NCBI GenBank assembly: GCA_030737875.1
Contig: CM060915.1
Coordinates: 904,464,677-904,528,676, forward strand
DNA length: 64,000 nucleotides
Reading direction: 5' to 3'
Source: Allium sativum
Taxonomy: Eukaryota; Streptophyta; Magnoliopsida; Asparagales; Amaryllidaceae
Positions 45,949 through 57,778 of this stretch are shown piece by piece. The translations under genes were made by a program, and so were the position numbers. The notes beneath the pieces are model-generated. The model did no database searches, was not told the origin of the DNA, and worked only from the letters and a program-made list of their open reading frames with translations. Position 1 is the first letter of the stretch, and every line of letters starts with the position of its first letter.

Positions 45949-48900
45949 CGGTCTTCAATTCTCCATCTCGATCATCTTTTGATATCTTCACGTATTTGTT
46001 GGTCGGAATGGTTTTCGAATATAAATTCGATCCCGGTCTTTCCATACCAACAATCGTATTGGACAGATTTGATAGTCGGTGTTTTAACTATCAAAATATA
46101 CAGTTTTTCAATCATGACACTCCAATGAGTTCACTGGTTCGGTATTCATCATCACTTGGCATTTAAATTTAAACAAACTAGTTCACTTCTGCTTAATTAA
46201 AACTCCTAACTCTTTAATATTTAGAAATACGATAATTGAATTCTTAATTAATATACCAATGTTCTCAACACCATTTCTTTATAATACTTGGTAAAATAAC
46301 CATATTCAATTTACACTTAATTCTCCTTTCAAAGACATTTCAACATCATTCCTTATTATTTAAAATATGGAAAATCCATTCAAATCATTTTCTTCTTTAA
46401 ATAGCGTTACGTAATATCTTGTATTCCATTCTTGAAACCATAACTAATATTGATTAGTATAGAATAAAACTAACTTTACATTTTCTTTACTTCAATCTCT
46501 TGTTATATATATTTTCCAATTCTCACCAGTGTTGCATTATTCCACTAATGGAAATAATGAACCATCACTAACCTCTTTTACGATTACCAACTAATACTAT
46601 CTTCAGATAATCCCGATGTTGATCAAGTTGGGGTATTTTAATTACCTCTCAGACCTTGATCAAACAACGTTCTTATCCTCAGATAAATATCAGTTGTAAT
46701 CCAAACACCAAAATTCCACTCCAATCTCAAAACAAATCCCATTATAAATTGGGTTTGGTTATACAACCCTATGACCCACTTCTTTATCCAAATTCATCTT
46801 TACCAATCTCCTTTCAAATCCATTCGACCATTCCCCACTTTGGAAATCTTATTTCAAATTCCCCTTTTACTTGATCTCATTTTCAAGTAACGTTAACTTA
46901 AGATTAACGCTTTTACCCTTTTAAATCCCATTTATATTCCTGGTTTATTATAAAACCTTTTTGATCTAAATTTCCTTTCACTTAATTCAAATAATCAAGT
47001 AACATTTATATCAAGCTATTCAATTCGCTTGGAATCCCTTTTATAACTTCGTTATAATAAATTTTGGGTTTTAAAGATAAATCTCGTACATAAACTCCTT
47101 TCACCACTCCATTTGATTTCATTTCACTTCGATCACTTTTGAAAAGTAATTTTCTAAATTATTATTAATTAAATAATAATTTACTTCGATTATCAACTAC
47201 TGCAGTAGTTAAGTCTTTATTAACTAAAATAAATAGTAAACCCTTTTAAAATCTTATCTAAATTTAAACAATATTTGTTTAACTATTTTAAATCAAGACA
47301 TATTAATTCGATAATCACTTCCAATTCAAAACGGTAGATTAAATTCACTTAAAACGCGGTTATTCCACTAACCGATTCCAATTAATTCTCACTTTAAATT
47401 TATTAAAAATATAATTAATTTCAATAAATTCAATTAATTGTTTCTTACCAAAACAATTATCCCAACTTTTAAGTCGTTAGAATAATTTCTATTCACTTGT
47501 AGATCAATCTGATTAACATCAGAATTTCCTTTTAAAATAACAATTAATTATAAGTTTAAAGAAATAATAAAAATTTATTTCCTTTTTAACAAACTCTATT
47601 ATAATATAATTTAAATCAAATATATATCCAGATATAAGAAATTTTTTAAAACTTCTCCCTGTCGATTTGCTTGACGGTAAATCAACATTTATAAACAATT
47701 GATTTTATAGGCCATATACTGCCGCCAAATACCCAACCAATATCACCATTGGTTCAAATTAAACAGATGTTGGAATTTTCAGTCAATAATCAACAACCAA
47801 ATCAATCAACCCATGGATCGGTTCACATATGATAATTATAAAAATAAATAATATATTTGAGGAATCCGGTTGGATCCCTCCAACCTGTTCTTTCATGTAA
47901 TCTAAACGGTTATCACAAACCAGATCATTCAGTTTCATTTAACTAATAAAAATAAACAACAGTCATTTAACATCAACCAATCCACAAGCAATTCAAACAA
48001 TTCAAATAGTTTAAAACACGTTTATTTTGTAAACATGACCAACCAAGGTGAGTTACCTTTATTGGAACCAATCGTATAAAATACCGATTTGGAATTTCAC
48101 TGAAATTAAACACAGTTTAATTTCATCAGTTAACCAACAAACAAATATATACTAGCAAATAGGCAACCATCAGCAAGCAGAGCACACAAAATAAAAACCC
48201 ATTTTATATAAAATATAAATGGGAAAACTGAGTGAGTTTAACTCACCTTGATTTGTTTTTCGTTGATCGGTTCGGTTTCAGTAAAATTAAACTATCATTT
48301 AATTTTATTGAAAAATCCTACTGTTTCCAATCCTGTCAAGCATGGTTCCAAAATGTTCGGCTCTTCATCACGATTCCATTGCACTTTGTCTCATCTGATT
48401 CTGATAAAATTTGAACAAGTTATTAACATTTTAATTTCATGATTTAATTAAATTGATTAATTAATTAATTAATTAAACCCTAATTATATTTTAATTAACT
48501 CTAAGTATAGTTTAACCGAAACATAAATTATCTAACTCTAAGTAGTAATTAATTAACCCTAATTATATTTAAATTAAGCATAACTTAATTAATCCTAATT
48601 AACCCTTAATTAACCTAGTTAACTAAATATAAATAAATATGTAATTAACACTTAGTTAAATCAGTTTAGCCTAATTACATTTAATTAATTCTGGCCATTA
48701 TCAATTCTGTTTTCCCTCAACTTGTATCTCGTCCGCTCCAGACAAAGGCTCGTTCGAAGGAAGGTGCTGCCCCGCCAAGTTCACCAATCGGAGGCTGATC
48801 GGAGGACGTCACTAGCTCCGACCCAGCGTTACCCACCTACGCCCTGCTTCTAGATCCATTCGATCCCGGCTCCAGCTCCAGGAAGCTCCTCCAACGACGC

Positions 48901-50187
48901 GCCTTCAAGGCCTGATTCCGGCCAAACCGGAGACCTAAACCCCATCTTCACCGGTCATCATGTAGTTCTCCTCAAGCTCCATGATTTAACAGTTTTAAGT
49001 CTTTGGTTTTGATGAATGGATTGAAAGTTTTAGCATGGAGAAGTTTCAGTGATTTCGAACTGTAGAATTTAGGGAAGAGGCGCTGTAAAGGAATGCGTTG
49101 ACCACGCACAAAAGAATTATGGCATTTGACTAGTTACGTTGTCTATTTATAGTGTTGGGATGAAAAATATTAATTTATTATAAAACAAAACTTACGGGTA
49201 AAGTAGTTGATTAAAACCCCTATAAATGATCTCTGTTTACTGATAAAAAGGCTAATCTTAGTGTAAAAAGGTATTCCGGACCCAATGGGACAAGTTTCGT
49301 CGAATTCCGACATCGTATGAAAAAAATTCCTTTATAAAACCAGAAAAAAACACACATTTAATTTTTCCACGATTACCAAATAAATCAAATCAACTTGAAA
49401 TCTTCAGATCCTATAATAACTTTTCAATACGAACCCAACGGCACCAGTTTCGTCGCATTCTGAGACAGTTTCCCCCGTAGGCTATTTTTACCGCGTACCG
49501 CAATACCCTTTTTAACACCAAATTTGTCGGTCTCTAAAAATAGTAAACCATATACCTATCCTGACTCTAATCGACGATACGAACTCAACGGGACTGGTTT
49601 CGTGGCCTAATTCGATCGTCTGTTCAAGTTACACTCAATTATCCTTTTATTTATTTAAATACACGCTATAGAAAATGAACGGGCGTTTACGGTTACCGTT
49701 GTCACATATGACATCGGTTTTCCACGCCATTCGCCACTGTACAATAATTTAACGTTACGGTCCCAATGAAACTGATTTCGTCGAAATCCGAGACCATTTG
49801 CAAAACGGCTATTTTAAAGGTCGATATTTTAATAACGATTTCCACAGCGATTATTTCAAATTTTGATTTTGCCATAACTTACTATCTACAACACGAAATC
49901 TGGATTTTTCTCTTTCATATGATATTTTCGTCAATATGGTTCCAATGTTTCTTGTTTCGCAGAAATCCGACTTATATTGGATATTGTATTCTCAGTTGAA
50001 GTTCAAAACTCCAACTTGCGAACTGCAGCGCTATTTCGAGCTCGATTTATAATTATATAAATATATAACGTTCGAACTTCATTTAAATAACGAATTCAAT
50101 ATTAAATTCCATCGATATTCCAAATAAAATATTTAAATTAAATAAATTAAATTAAATATTTGATGGCCAAAAACACGGGTCGTTACA
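45949..50187 (-). mobile_element. Element A right (5') LTR, segment right of B
   Basis: It continues from CGGTCTTCAATTCTCC and matches 24401-28632 to the terminal GGGTCGTTACA. The splice-donor motif is at 48241-48246, the TATA box at 49144-49151 and the U3 modules at about 49270-49790. Small indels and substitutions relative to the left LTR occur throughout. Confidence 0.93.
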
Positions 50188-50192
50188 TTTCG
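50188..50192. repeat. Target-site duplication of element A (right copy)
   Basis: TTTCG, identical to 22964-22968. Confidence 0.95.
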
Positions 50193-50470
50193 CCAAGCTC
50201 TGTAAGGATTATACTAGTCTTGGTGGAAAATCGTTCCATGGAACGGAATCGGCTACAGAGGTTCAAGATTGGCTTGATAGTTGTGAGCGCATCTTCGAGG
50301 ATTTGGGGATCGAAGATGCAACGAAGAGAAAGTTAGCATTGGGTCAGCTTCAAGGACGAGCAATGAATTGGTGGAATGCTAATAAAGCAGCTACTCCCGA
50401 CGATCAAGTAACTTGGAATCAGTTTAAGACCCGATTCAGCGACAAGTTATTCCAACTGCTCAGAAATTAA
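50193..50470 (+). pseudogene. Chromovirus E gag, second part
   Basis: Continuation in phase of the frame that starts at 22797. It contains typical gag capsid features of Ty3/gypsy elements: GTESATEVQDWLDSCERIF and LGQLQGRAMNWW. It then runs out of frame into a TAA at 50468. The true frame shifts near 50450 and carries on in the next entry. Confidence 0.88.
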
Positions 50471-50472
50471 AA

Positions 50473-51279
50473 TTGTTCAGAAAGTTTTTGGAACTTATGC
50501 AGAATTATGGGGCAGTCTCGGAATATATTGCTGAGTTCAATACTTTATCGAAGTATGGATTATCCCTTATCTATACTACCGAGAAGAAGAACGAGAAGTT
50601 CATAACCGGCTTAGATGAGTACTTGGGGGAAAAGAAGTGCTTCAACTGTGGCCAAGTAGGGCATTTTAAGAATGAATGTCCACAACCCCCTAAGGAGAAG
50701 CAGATCGTGAAAGCATATGCTATCAACGCTATTTCTTCTTCATCGAATGCCCCAACTGCGGCACAGAAGGGAAAGGATGTCGTTATTCAAGGTATGCTTT
50801 CTATTTATGATGTTCCTATTCGAGTATTGTTTGATACCAGAGCTTCTCATTCCTTCATATCTAGTGACCTGGTAGATAGGTTGGATTTGGAACCCGAGAT
50901 AGTCGATAGACCTTTAGTTGTGACGAACCCGATCGGTGGTTCGAGTAGCCTTACTATGATTTGTCGTAATTTTGTCTTGTCGAGTCATGGATGTATGTTT
51001 GCTTGTGATTGCTTTGTTTTGGGCTTTACTGGGTTTGGCATTATTTTGAGAGTCGATTGGATCCAAAGGTATAGGGTGGTGGTAGACTGTGAGGGGTCTT
51101 CGGTGACCATTATAGAGGATGATGGGCGGAGGGTACGGTTTGGTTGCCTACTTAGTGATGGGGTGATGGCTAGTTTTCTAAATTCTCTTGACATCCCGCA
51201 TGATGAGTTGTTAGATGTGCCTATTGCTGGCGAGTATCCGGACATCTACGGGGAAGTGACCGGACTTCCACCAAACTGA
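50473..51279 (+). pseudogene. Chromovirus E gag C-terminus and protease
   Basis: The 268-codon frame has the end of the capsid region, then a CCHC zinc knuckle at residues 56-69 (CFNCGQVGHFKNEC), which binds the RNA genome. An aspartic protease follows with LFDTRASHSFIS around residue 119. The canonical motif is DTGAS, so the flap-side glycine has become arginine and the enzyme is probably dead, although the catalytic Asp (residue 121) stays. The stretch between capsid and zinc knuckle is shorter than usual, suggesting a deletion. It ends in a TGA that is a CGA in intact relatives (after PPN), and the frame continues directly into the RT. Confidence 0.9.
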
Positions 51280-51673
51280 GAGATCGAGTTTCGTATTGAT
51301 TTAATGAAAGATGCTAGTCCTATAGTGATGCCTCTTCGCCGTATGGCGCCCAGGGAGCAACGAGAGCTCGAGGTGCAAGTAAGCGATCTTTTGAAGAAGG
51401 GTTTTATCCGAAGGAGTATTTCAGAGTGGGGAGCACCAGTTGTATTTGCCACTAAGGCAGATGGTTCCCTTCGCTTATGTATATACTACCGTGAGTTGAA
51501 CAAGGTGACTAGGAAGAATAAGTATCCTCTTCTGCAGATAGACGATTTGTTTGATCAAGTGAATGGAGCAAGAGTGTTTTCCCAGTTGGATCTCGCGATA
51601 GGTTTTCATCAGCTCTGAGTTGCAGTTGAGAGTATACCTATAACGACATTTCGAATGTCGTCTCGATTCTAAG
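51280..51673 (+). pseudogene. Chromovirus E reverse transcriptase, N-terminal part
   Basis: In phase with the protease frame after one TGA. It shows RT fingers and palm motifs: [31 protein letters not shown] and [13 protein letters not shown], including the first catalytic Asp in QLDL. A second TGA (51616-51618) stands for a CGA after HQL. The frame is cut at 51673 by the solo LTR C and resumes at 55148. Confidence 0.9.
51669..51673. repeat. Target-site duplication of solo LTR C (left copy, one mismatch)
   Basis: CTAAG here against CTATG at 55148-55152. The RT frame requires CTATG (Tyr), so the left copy has mutated by one base. Confidence 0.85.
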
Positions 51674-53499
51674 TGTGACATCCCATGTCCGTTAATGTCA
51701 CTCATTAAGAGAATGCATTAAGTGTCATGAAGCGTTATAGTTAAAAAAACAGAAACATTACAAGACAAATGTAAAATTTTGCAGCGGAATAAAAACAAAG
51801 TTTATTAATCATAAAGCATCATGGTTCAAAACATCATATGTCTGAATTACATAAAAACTAGTACATCATAAAAACTTCTATCTTGCACTTAAACATTAGA
51901 GTACAAAATAAAAGAAGCATAATCCCCAAATAAAACATAGCCATAGTAAGGAAATGAGCTTGAGCAATACGTATAAGAAACTCCAGCAAAATGATAGTAG
52001 AATCCTGGTCAAGCTTGAGTATTCCCACCCTGAGAACCTGGAGGGGGGAACGGAAGAAATAAGAGGAAACAAAAAGGGTCAGGCATAAAGTCTGGCGAGT
52101 CCAATTACTTTTAGCAAGTAAATAAGTAAAATTAGCATGATAGGCATATAAAATGGATAGGAAGGATAACATCACAAAAAGGCAGGTATGACAAGGTAAA
52201 CATGATAGAGTGTATGCGCTTCTCTAATGATTACTCTGCACTAGTATAATCCAGAAATGAGATGATCCCTAACATGTATAAGCGGTTAGACTTAGGCGTA
52301 CTTCTGGTGAGAGGTTTTAACCCCATACAATCCAACAGGCAGCCCAACCTAACGGGCTCCTAAACTTTTTACCACAGTCTATATGTACCCAAACTACTAC
52401 CCTAATCGATCGGCTCCCTAATCCGCGTAGATACCTTGTGCCGGCCCCACAGTAGGAGGTATTACTTCCTAAAGTGGCAACACCTCGTCTTCATAATGTG
52501 CACAACCATATCTACAATTGTCACGGTCGTCCTATCCCCCTTTGCCCAGCCCATGCACGCACATGACCCGGTCTGTTTGTGCCGCCCATACCGTCCTCCA
52601 CATTTGGATCTTTTACAATTAGCCTAGTAAGCATGCCCCAACTCCAACCTAGGACGGAGTAATTGTTTTGATATTGTTATATGGGTTACTGACTGAAAAG
52701 GGTCCCTCACACAAGATGATACAAGCTCTCCACCTTGTCTTATATCCCCATTAGGATTTCTATAGGTTATGCTTGCCTAAGGGTGCCTTTAATTACATAA
52801 CCCCAACCGGTTAAGTTTTGCGGGCCTATATAAATATTACCCACCTAACCCATATATACTTAACCCTTCCACTGTTTCAACCAAGTTTACTTAACCCATT
52901 CTCAAGTTAACACGTTCATACCATCTCTATGGATTCAACTAGGTTAAGTATTACAGACTAACATGTTATCCCTATTCACGTTGACTTCTTTTCACTTGCC
53001 AAAGTTCCACTTGCTTACTAATTTCATATAAATATAACTTAATCCATTTAAATTTATTAATAAGCCCAATTACATGTTATTATTTAAATTATAATTAACG
53101 GAAGTAATCTTACAATCTTCCACCCATGGATTGTAATTAAAGGAGTAATCTTACAATCCCTTTTTTATTATTCATTGTCTGATTCCATAGTTATAATAAC
53201 ATGTTTTACTTAATATTTAATTACGTATATTTCATCTCAGTTCACTTGTTTTCTGTTTAACATAACACTACTACTTGACGTTGTTTACTTATTAACTTAG
53301 TTTTCTTAACTAATGTTTACTAATAAGCTTTCTTTCCTTTATTTATAACTTATGTTATAATTTCCACTTGTCCCGAGGACAAGTCTACCTATTATATACA
53401 ACATTTTAATTAAAGTAATTAATGATAATAGGTTACTATCATTCCTTGTTTATTCCAATTCATTACCATTTATCCATTTATGGTTATAATGCGCTAGAC

Positions 53500-53715
53500 C
53501 TCCCACATTAAGCCTACACTTGTTGATGTTGGATATGCCGGGCGGGTCCGACCAGACTTATTCCACAAATCGGGCTTAACCTCGTGTCTTAGCACGTCTC
53601 ATATTTGTGTACTTAGACCTCTCACATTAGATTCACCACTTGCGGTTGCTGGATATGCTGGGTGGTTCCGGTCAGACTTCCACCACAAATGCAATCTAAC
53701 CTCGTGTCATAAGTA
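53500..53715 (-). repeat. Duplicated ~120-bp block in LTR C
   Basis: Two copies of a segment built around GACCTCYCACATTA, GGATATGCYGGG and CTAACCTCGTGTC follow each other. The D LTR has the same duplication at 60195-60410, so it predates the split of the two copies. Confidence 0.7.
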
Positions 53716-54532
53716 CCATTACAGTTTCTAATTGTTGTAATCGTAGGTGTTTCCAATTATTAACCAATTGTTCCTATGTCCTTATAGGTTTCATGCCCCT
53801 TTTTCCCAATTATGTTCACAGTGAATTATATGTCCAAATTCATGTTCATATACACTATTCAAGTTATGCCAAATTTCCCCTTTTTAAGTTATGCCCAATT
53901 TTAACGCTTTTTTCCCTCGTTCCCAAACTAACGTATTCGCATATTTTAGCGACCTGCCTGGGCTCGAAAGTGGCCTGGCTATAAAAATATAAAAAGGGAA
54001 AAGGGTGAAGGGTAGATGACAGAATTGGTTATTCTAACAAAATTGATATAAACACATAATGGCATAATGATAAGATGGACATATAAGAGTAGATCAGGTG
54101 AACATGAGATACTAAAACTAGTTCTAACATAGTAGGGGTGTAATAATAGGCATGAATGGATCTAAATAAGAATTTAGATGTCTAACTAATGACAGATCCA
54201 AATTATCCACACACATGATAGGTACAATATGATCTAAATAGTGAATTAGATCTATAATTAAAAGTAGATCTGAAATGATAAAGATGAAGACCCAAATCAA
54301 CCCCAAACGTGATGGGCACAGTATGATCTAAATAGTGACTTTAGATCTATAATCAAAAGTAGATCTGGCATAATAAAGGTTAAGATCCAAATCATAGTTA
54401 TGTCAGAATATCATAGATTCACAAGTTAGAATAGGTCCGGTATGATTCAATCACAAGGCTGGATGCAAATTACAGTCATATCATGTTTTGCTTTTATTTA
54501 TTTAAATCTAAAGGTAACTTAAACTCACAATG

Positions 54533-54727
54533 ATCAAATCTATAAAAATAGAAGGAGAAAAGCGGAGGTTGAATCACAGATCTACAGTTGCAACACTTGA
54601 ATCTCTAAACTTGATTTATTTGATTGCAAAAGGAGGGAAAAAGATTTGATTCAGTCCAAGCACCGATAGCATTTGGCCTCCATTATTTTTGGTGTGCAAA
54701 AACATGAGAAATGGGGGCTTATTTATA
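54533..54727 (-). promoter_or_regulatory. TATA box and splice-donor-like site of LTR C
   Basis: The minus strand has TATAAATA at 54720-54727 and, about 190 bases downstream, ATTGTGAGTTTAAG with GTGAGT at 54533-54538. The D LTR has the same pair (59150-59157 and 59325-59330). Confidence 0.55.
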
Positions 54728-55147
54728 GTGTAGGGTCAATGAATCAAGTCACAATAGAAGTCCACGTTCGAAAATATGAATCTGCCCAGATCTATAGGGG
54801 CTCGACCCCCACCCCTTTTGGGTGTCGACCCCAAAGAGCCTGGGTCAACCCAGCGGGGTCAACCCCGAGAAACGACCGTTTCCACTTCTAGGGCTCCCGC
54901 TTCACTGGTTTTAATTTTTATAATTATTTAATTTGTTTGTATATATATAATTCTCTTATGCGTATACAAACTTCAAACCTTAATATCTTCTTCAACGGTG
55001 TCCTTTTTATGCAAAGCAGGTGTCTATTTTGACTAGAATTCCGAGACGAACGCAATGGCGTAGTCTATTTTACTTAATTCTGAATATTAAATTAAATTTT
55101 CCTTAATTTGTCATTTTAATGTGTTGTTAAAATTACGGGGTGTTACA

Positions 55148-55571
55148 CTATGAGTGGTTGGTCATGCCATTCGGTTTGACCAATGCAGAGCATATTTTGT
55201 GGATCCTATGAATAAGGTATTCAGGGATCAATTAAATAAGTTTGTTCTTGTATTTGTGGATGATATCTTGGTTTACTCAAGGACAGAGGAAAAACACAAG
55301 GAACATTTGAGGAAAATGATGCAGATGTTGAGGAAACACCAATTGAAAGCAAAATTTTCTAAGTGTCACTTCAGTAGGAGGGAAATGAGATTCTTTGGCT
55401 ATGTTGTTTCAGAGAATGGTATTGTCGTGGATACTGCAAAGGTGGCCATGGTGCAAGATTGGTCTACGCCCAAGAATGCAACAGACCCAAGAAGTTTCTT
55501 GGGGTTAGTTGGATATTATCGAAAGTTTATTTAGGACTTCTCCAAGATTGCAGCACCGTTAACTTAGCTGA
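55148..55571 (+). pseudogene. Chromovirus E reverse transcriptase, C-terminal part
   Basis: Resumes with WLVMPFGLTNA, then a frameshift near 55188. The new frame reads AYFVDPMNKVF and FVLVFVDDILVYSRTEEKHK, the RT active-site box with FVDD carrying the two catalytic Asp. The thumb region KFSKCHFSRREMRFFGYVVS and SFLGLVGYYRKFI follow. TAG stops occur at 55532 and 55565, so it cannot make a full protein. Confidence 0.92.
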
Positions 55572-56040
55572 CCAAAAAGAATCAAGCTTTTGCTTGGGAC
55601 GAAAGGTGTGAAAATGCATTTAAGAGCCTAAAGGAAAAGTTGATGTTTACACCAGTGTTAGTTATTCCTAAGGGGAATGAAGAGATGACGGTATACACGG
55701 ATGTCTGTGGTACCGGACTAGGTGTTGTACTGATGCAAGGAGGTAGGGTTGTAGCTTATGCTAGTCGGCAACTGAAACCACATGAGAAAAGATATCCTAC
55801 CCATGATTTGGAATTGACAGTGATCGTGTTCGCATTAAAGATGTGGAGACACTATCTCTTGGGAGAAAGATTCGAGTTGTTTATCATTCATAAGTCATTA
55901 AAGTATCTTTTCTCTCAAAAGGATTTAAATTTTCGTCAGCAGAGATGGTTAGAATTCTTGGCTTCATATGATTTCAATATCGCATATACACCCGGGAAAG
56001 GCAATGCGGTGGCGGATGCATTGAGTAGGAGACATGCTAG
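55572..56040 (+). pseudogene. Chromovirus E RNase H
   Basis: RNase H degrades the RNA template after copying. The frame shows [18 protein letters not shown] (first catalytic Asp), [16 protein letters not shown] (catalytic Glu) and [16 protein letters not shown] (last Asp). The third acidic residue is lost: [12 protein letters not shown] has isoleucine where the family has TDHKSL. This is a second inactivating change besides the stops. Confidence 0.92.
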
Positions 56041-57130
56041 TTTGGGGGCTATGCTTCCTGAATGGGAGCAAATGGAGAGTATTGCGGGATATGATTTCAG
56101 ACCTAATTGCGAATTGGATCCAAAGATATTAGCAAGTTTGATGATCAGACCAACTTTTATTGAGTGGAGTGGTCCCAGTCAAAGGGACGATCCTAATCTA
56201 TTGAAAATCTTCTCCAAGGTACAGATGGGTATCGATAGTGAGAGAATGAACAAGTATGGTCTTGATCGAGAAGGATGGTTTCGAAAGAATGGGAGACCGG
56301 TTGTACCCAGTGTTAATGGATTGAGAGATGAAATGCTTAGAGAATGTCATCACTCGAAACTAACTATACATCCCGGTTGAAACAAAATGTATCGAGACAT
56401 GAAGTAGATCTACTACTGGGAAGGGATGAAGAGAGACGTTGGGAAGTTTACATCCAAGTGCATGAATTTCCAGTTAGTTAAAGCCGAGCAAAAGAAGCCT
56501 AGTGGTTTGTTACAACCGCTGGAAATTCCCGAATGGAAATGGGAACAAGTCTCAATGGATTTCATTGATGGTTTACCAAGGACTAGATCGGGTCATAATA
56601 GTATTTGTGTGATTGTGGATCGACTGACCAAAAGTGCAAGGTTTATACCGGTCAAGTCAAACAGAATGGCAACTAAGTTAGCAGAACTGTATGTGAAGTG
56701 GGTAGTGAGATTTCATGAGGTACCCAAACGTATCATGAGTGACCGGGATCCATTATTTACTAGTGGGTTTTGGAAGAGCTTACAAGAGGCTTTAGGGTCA
56801 GAATTACGTCTTAGTACCGCGTACCATCCCTAAGCCGACGGTCAAACGGAGAGGGTGAATCGTGTATTAGAGGATCTACTGAGTTCTTATATATTGGATT
56901 TGTTAGATCATGGGATGACCATTTGCATCTGGTTGAGTTCGCATATAATAATAGTTATCAGTCCGGTATCGGTATGGCTCCATTTGAAGCTTCGTATGGA
57001 AAACCGTGCAACTCACCATCATGTTGGTTGGAAACCGATGAGAAATTTGTGCTTGGGCCGGATGTAATAAGAGAAACTTCAGATAAGATCAAGGTTATCC
57101 AATAGCAAATGAAGGTTGCCCAAGATAGGC
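56041..57130 (+). pseudogene. Chromovirus E integrase
   Basis: Integrase inserts the cDNA in the chromosome. The HHCC zinc finger is damaged: [11 protein letters not shown] is intact but the Cys pair reads CMNFQ instead of CXXCQ. The catalytic core has MDFIDGLPRT (Asp), MSDRDPLFTS (Asp) and DGQTERVNRVLED (Glu). Stops are at 56378 (TGA), 56405 (TAG) and 56831 (TAA), and a frameshift lies near 56905, after which HLVEFAYNNSYQSGIGMAPF and GPDVIRETSDKIKVIQ continue. It is a clear pseudogene. Confidence 0.92.
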
Positions 57131-57603
57131 AGAAGATTTGTGCTGATAAAAGATGAAGAGAATTGAAATTCTCCGTTGGCGACCTGGTATTCGTCAAGAT
57201 CTCTCCATTAAAGAGTGCGATTCGTTTTGGCAAGAGAGGTAAATTGGCACCAAGGTTTGTTAGTCCATTTCCAGTTCTCGAGCAAGTGGGGAATTTAGCA
57301 TATAAAGTTCGATTACCAGACAAGATGGAGGGAGTGCACAATTTTTTTCATGTTTCTCAGTTAAGGAAGTTAGTGCATGATTCTGGTATGACTATTTCAC
57401 TAGATCAGTTGGATGATATCGAGGTGGGATCTAAGGCAGTTGGGAGCCACAGAATGATTCTTATTATCGGACATGGTACGAAGCAACTTCGAAGGAAGAC
57501 GGCGAAATTGGTTAAGGTCCAGTGGGTCGATAATGAGAATGACTGTACTTGAGAAACCGAGGAAAGCATAAGAAAGTCATATCCAGAACTCTTTGCCTGG
57601 TAA
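57131..57603 (+). pseudogene. Chromovirus E integrase C-terminus with chromodomain
   Basis: After ELKFSVGDLVFVKISPLK and RKLAPRFVSPFPVLEQVG-like sequence comes HNFFHVSQLRKLVHD, then a chromodomain-like tail, KLVKVQWVDNEN, CT-stop-ETEES and SYPELF. The stop (TGA, 57550-57552) replaces the conserved Trp of TWE. A chromodomain at this position defines chromoviruses and targets integration to chromatin marks. Sequence style fits the Tekay/Del branch. The natural stop is TAA at 57601. Confidence 0.88.
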
Positions 57604-57778
57604 GATTTTAAATCGCGATATAGTTATTCCCTTGTTAGTAAACCGCATGCTAGGATTGGCTTATGATGTTATTATGTATGTTTGATTGTTTTTAAATGGG
57701 TGACAGGCATGCGGGCCACCATTGTATGTTTTGGTTAAGGAATTTCGGGGGCGAAATTTCTTAAGGGGGGGGGGGGAG
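57604..57778 (+). other. Chromovirus E 3' untranslated region and polypurine tract
   Basis: It ends with AATTTCGGGGGCGAAATTTC, then TTAAG and a run of twelve G (57765-57776), the polypurine tract, directly before the LTR. The palindromic TTTCG/CGAAA context before the tract is shared with A, B and less exactly F. Confidence 0.85.

Larger units (their letters stand above)
22969..50187 (-). mobile_element. Element A: complete non-autonomous giant-LTR retrotransposon, minus orientation, carrying nested element B
   Basis: A has LTRs at 22969-28632 (5,664 bp) and at 30102-31532 plus 45949-50187 (5,670 bp once B is removed). The interior is only 1,469 bp (28633-30101). Termini are TGTRACGACC and GGGTCGTTACA, an inverted repeat. 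The primer site, polypurine tract and TTTCG target duplication are all present. Nothing in it codes, so it must have been copied by proteins of another element. It is inserted in gag of chromovirus E. LTR differences are visible on most 60-base lines, so it is older than B. Confidence 0.95.
51674..55147 (-). mobile_element. Solo LTR C, ~3.47 kb, D family, minus orientation
   Basis: It begins TGTGACATCCCATGTCC and ends ACGGGGTGTTACA. Read backward it matches the LTR of element D (58793-61659) in order: TGTAACACCCCGTAATTTTA, the TATA region, the duplicated ~130-bp block (53500-53710 here), the GATCGGCTCCC segment, and the TTCCGCTGC box (51781-51789). No interior or primer site follows, and a target duplication flanks it directly, so it is a solo LTR left by LTR-LTR recombination. 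It is about 600 bp longer than the D LTR. Confidence 0.9.

Noticed and set aside
22797..50470. Element A acting as a removable intron in gag of E, because the frame rejoins in phase
   Set aside because: The 5-bp duplication and complete LTR structure show an ordinary transposon insertion; rejoining in phase follows from removing insertion plus duplication.
52436..54891. Short ORFs inside solo LTR C
   Set aside because: They are not conserved in the LTR of D and lie in non-coding LTR sequence.
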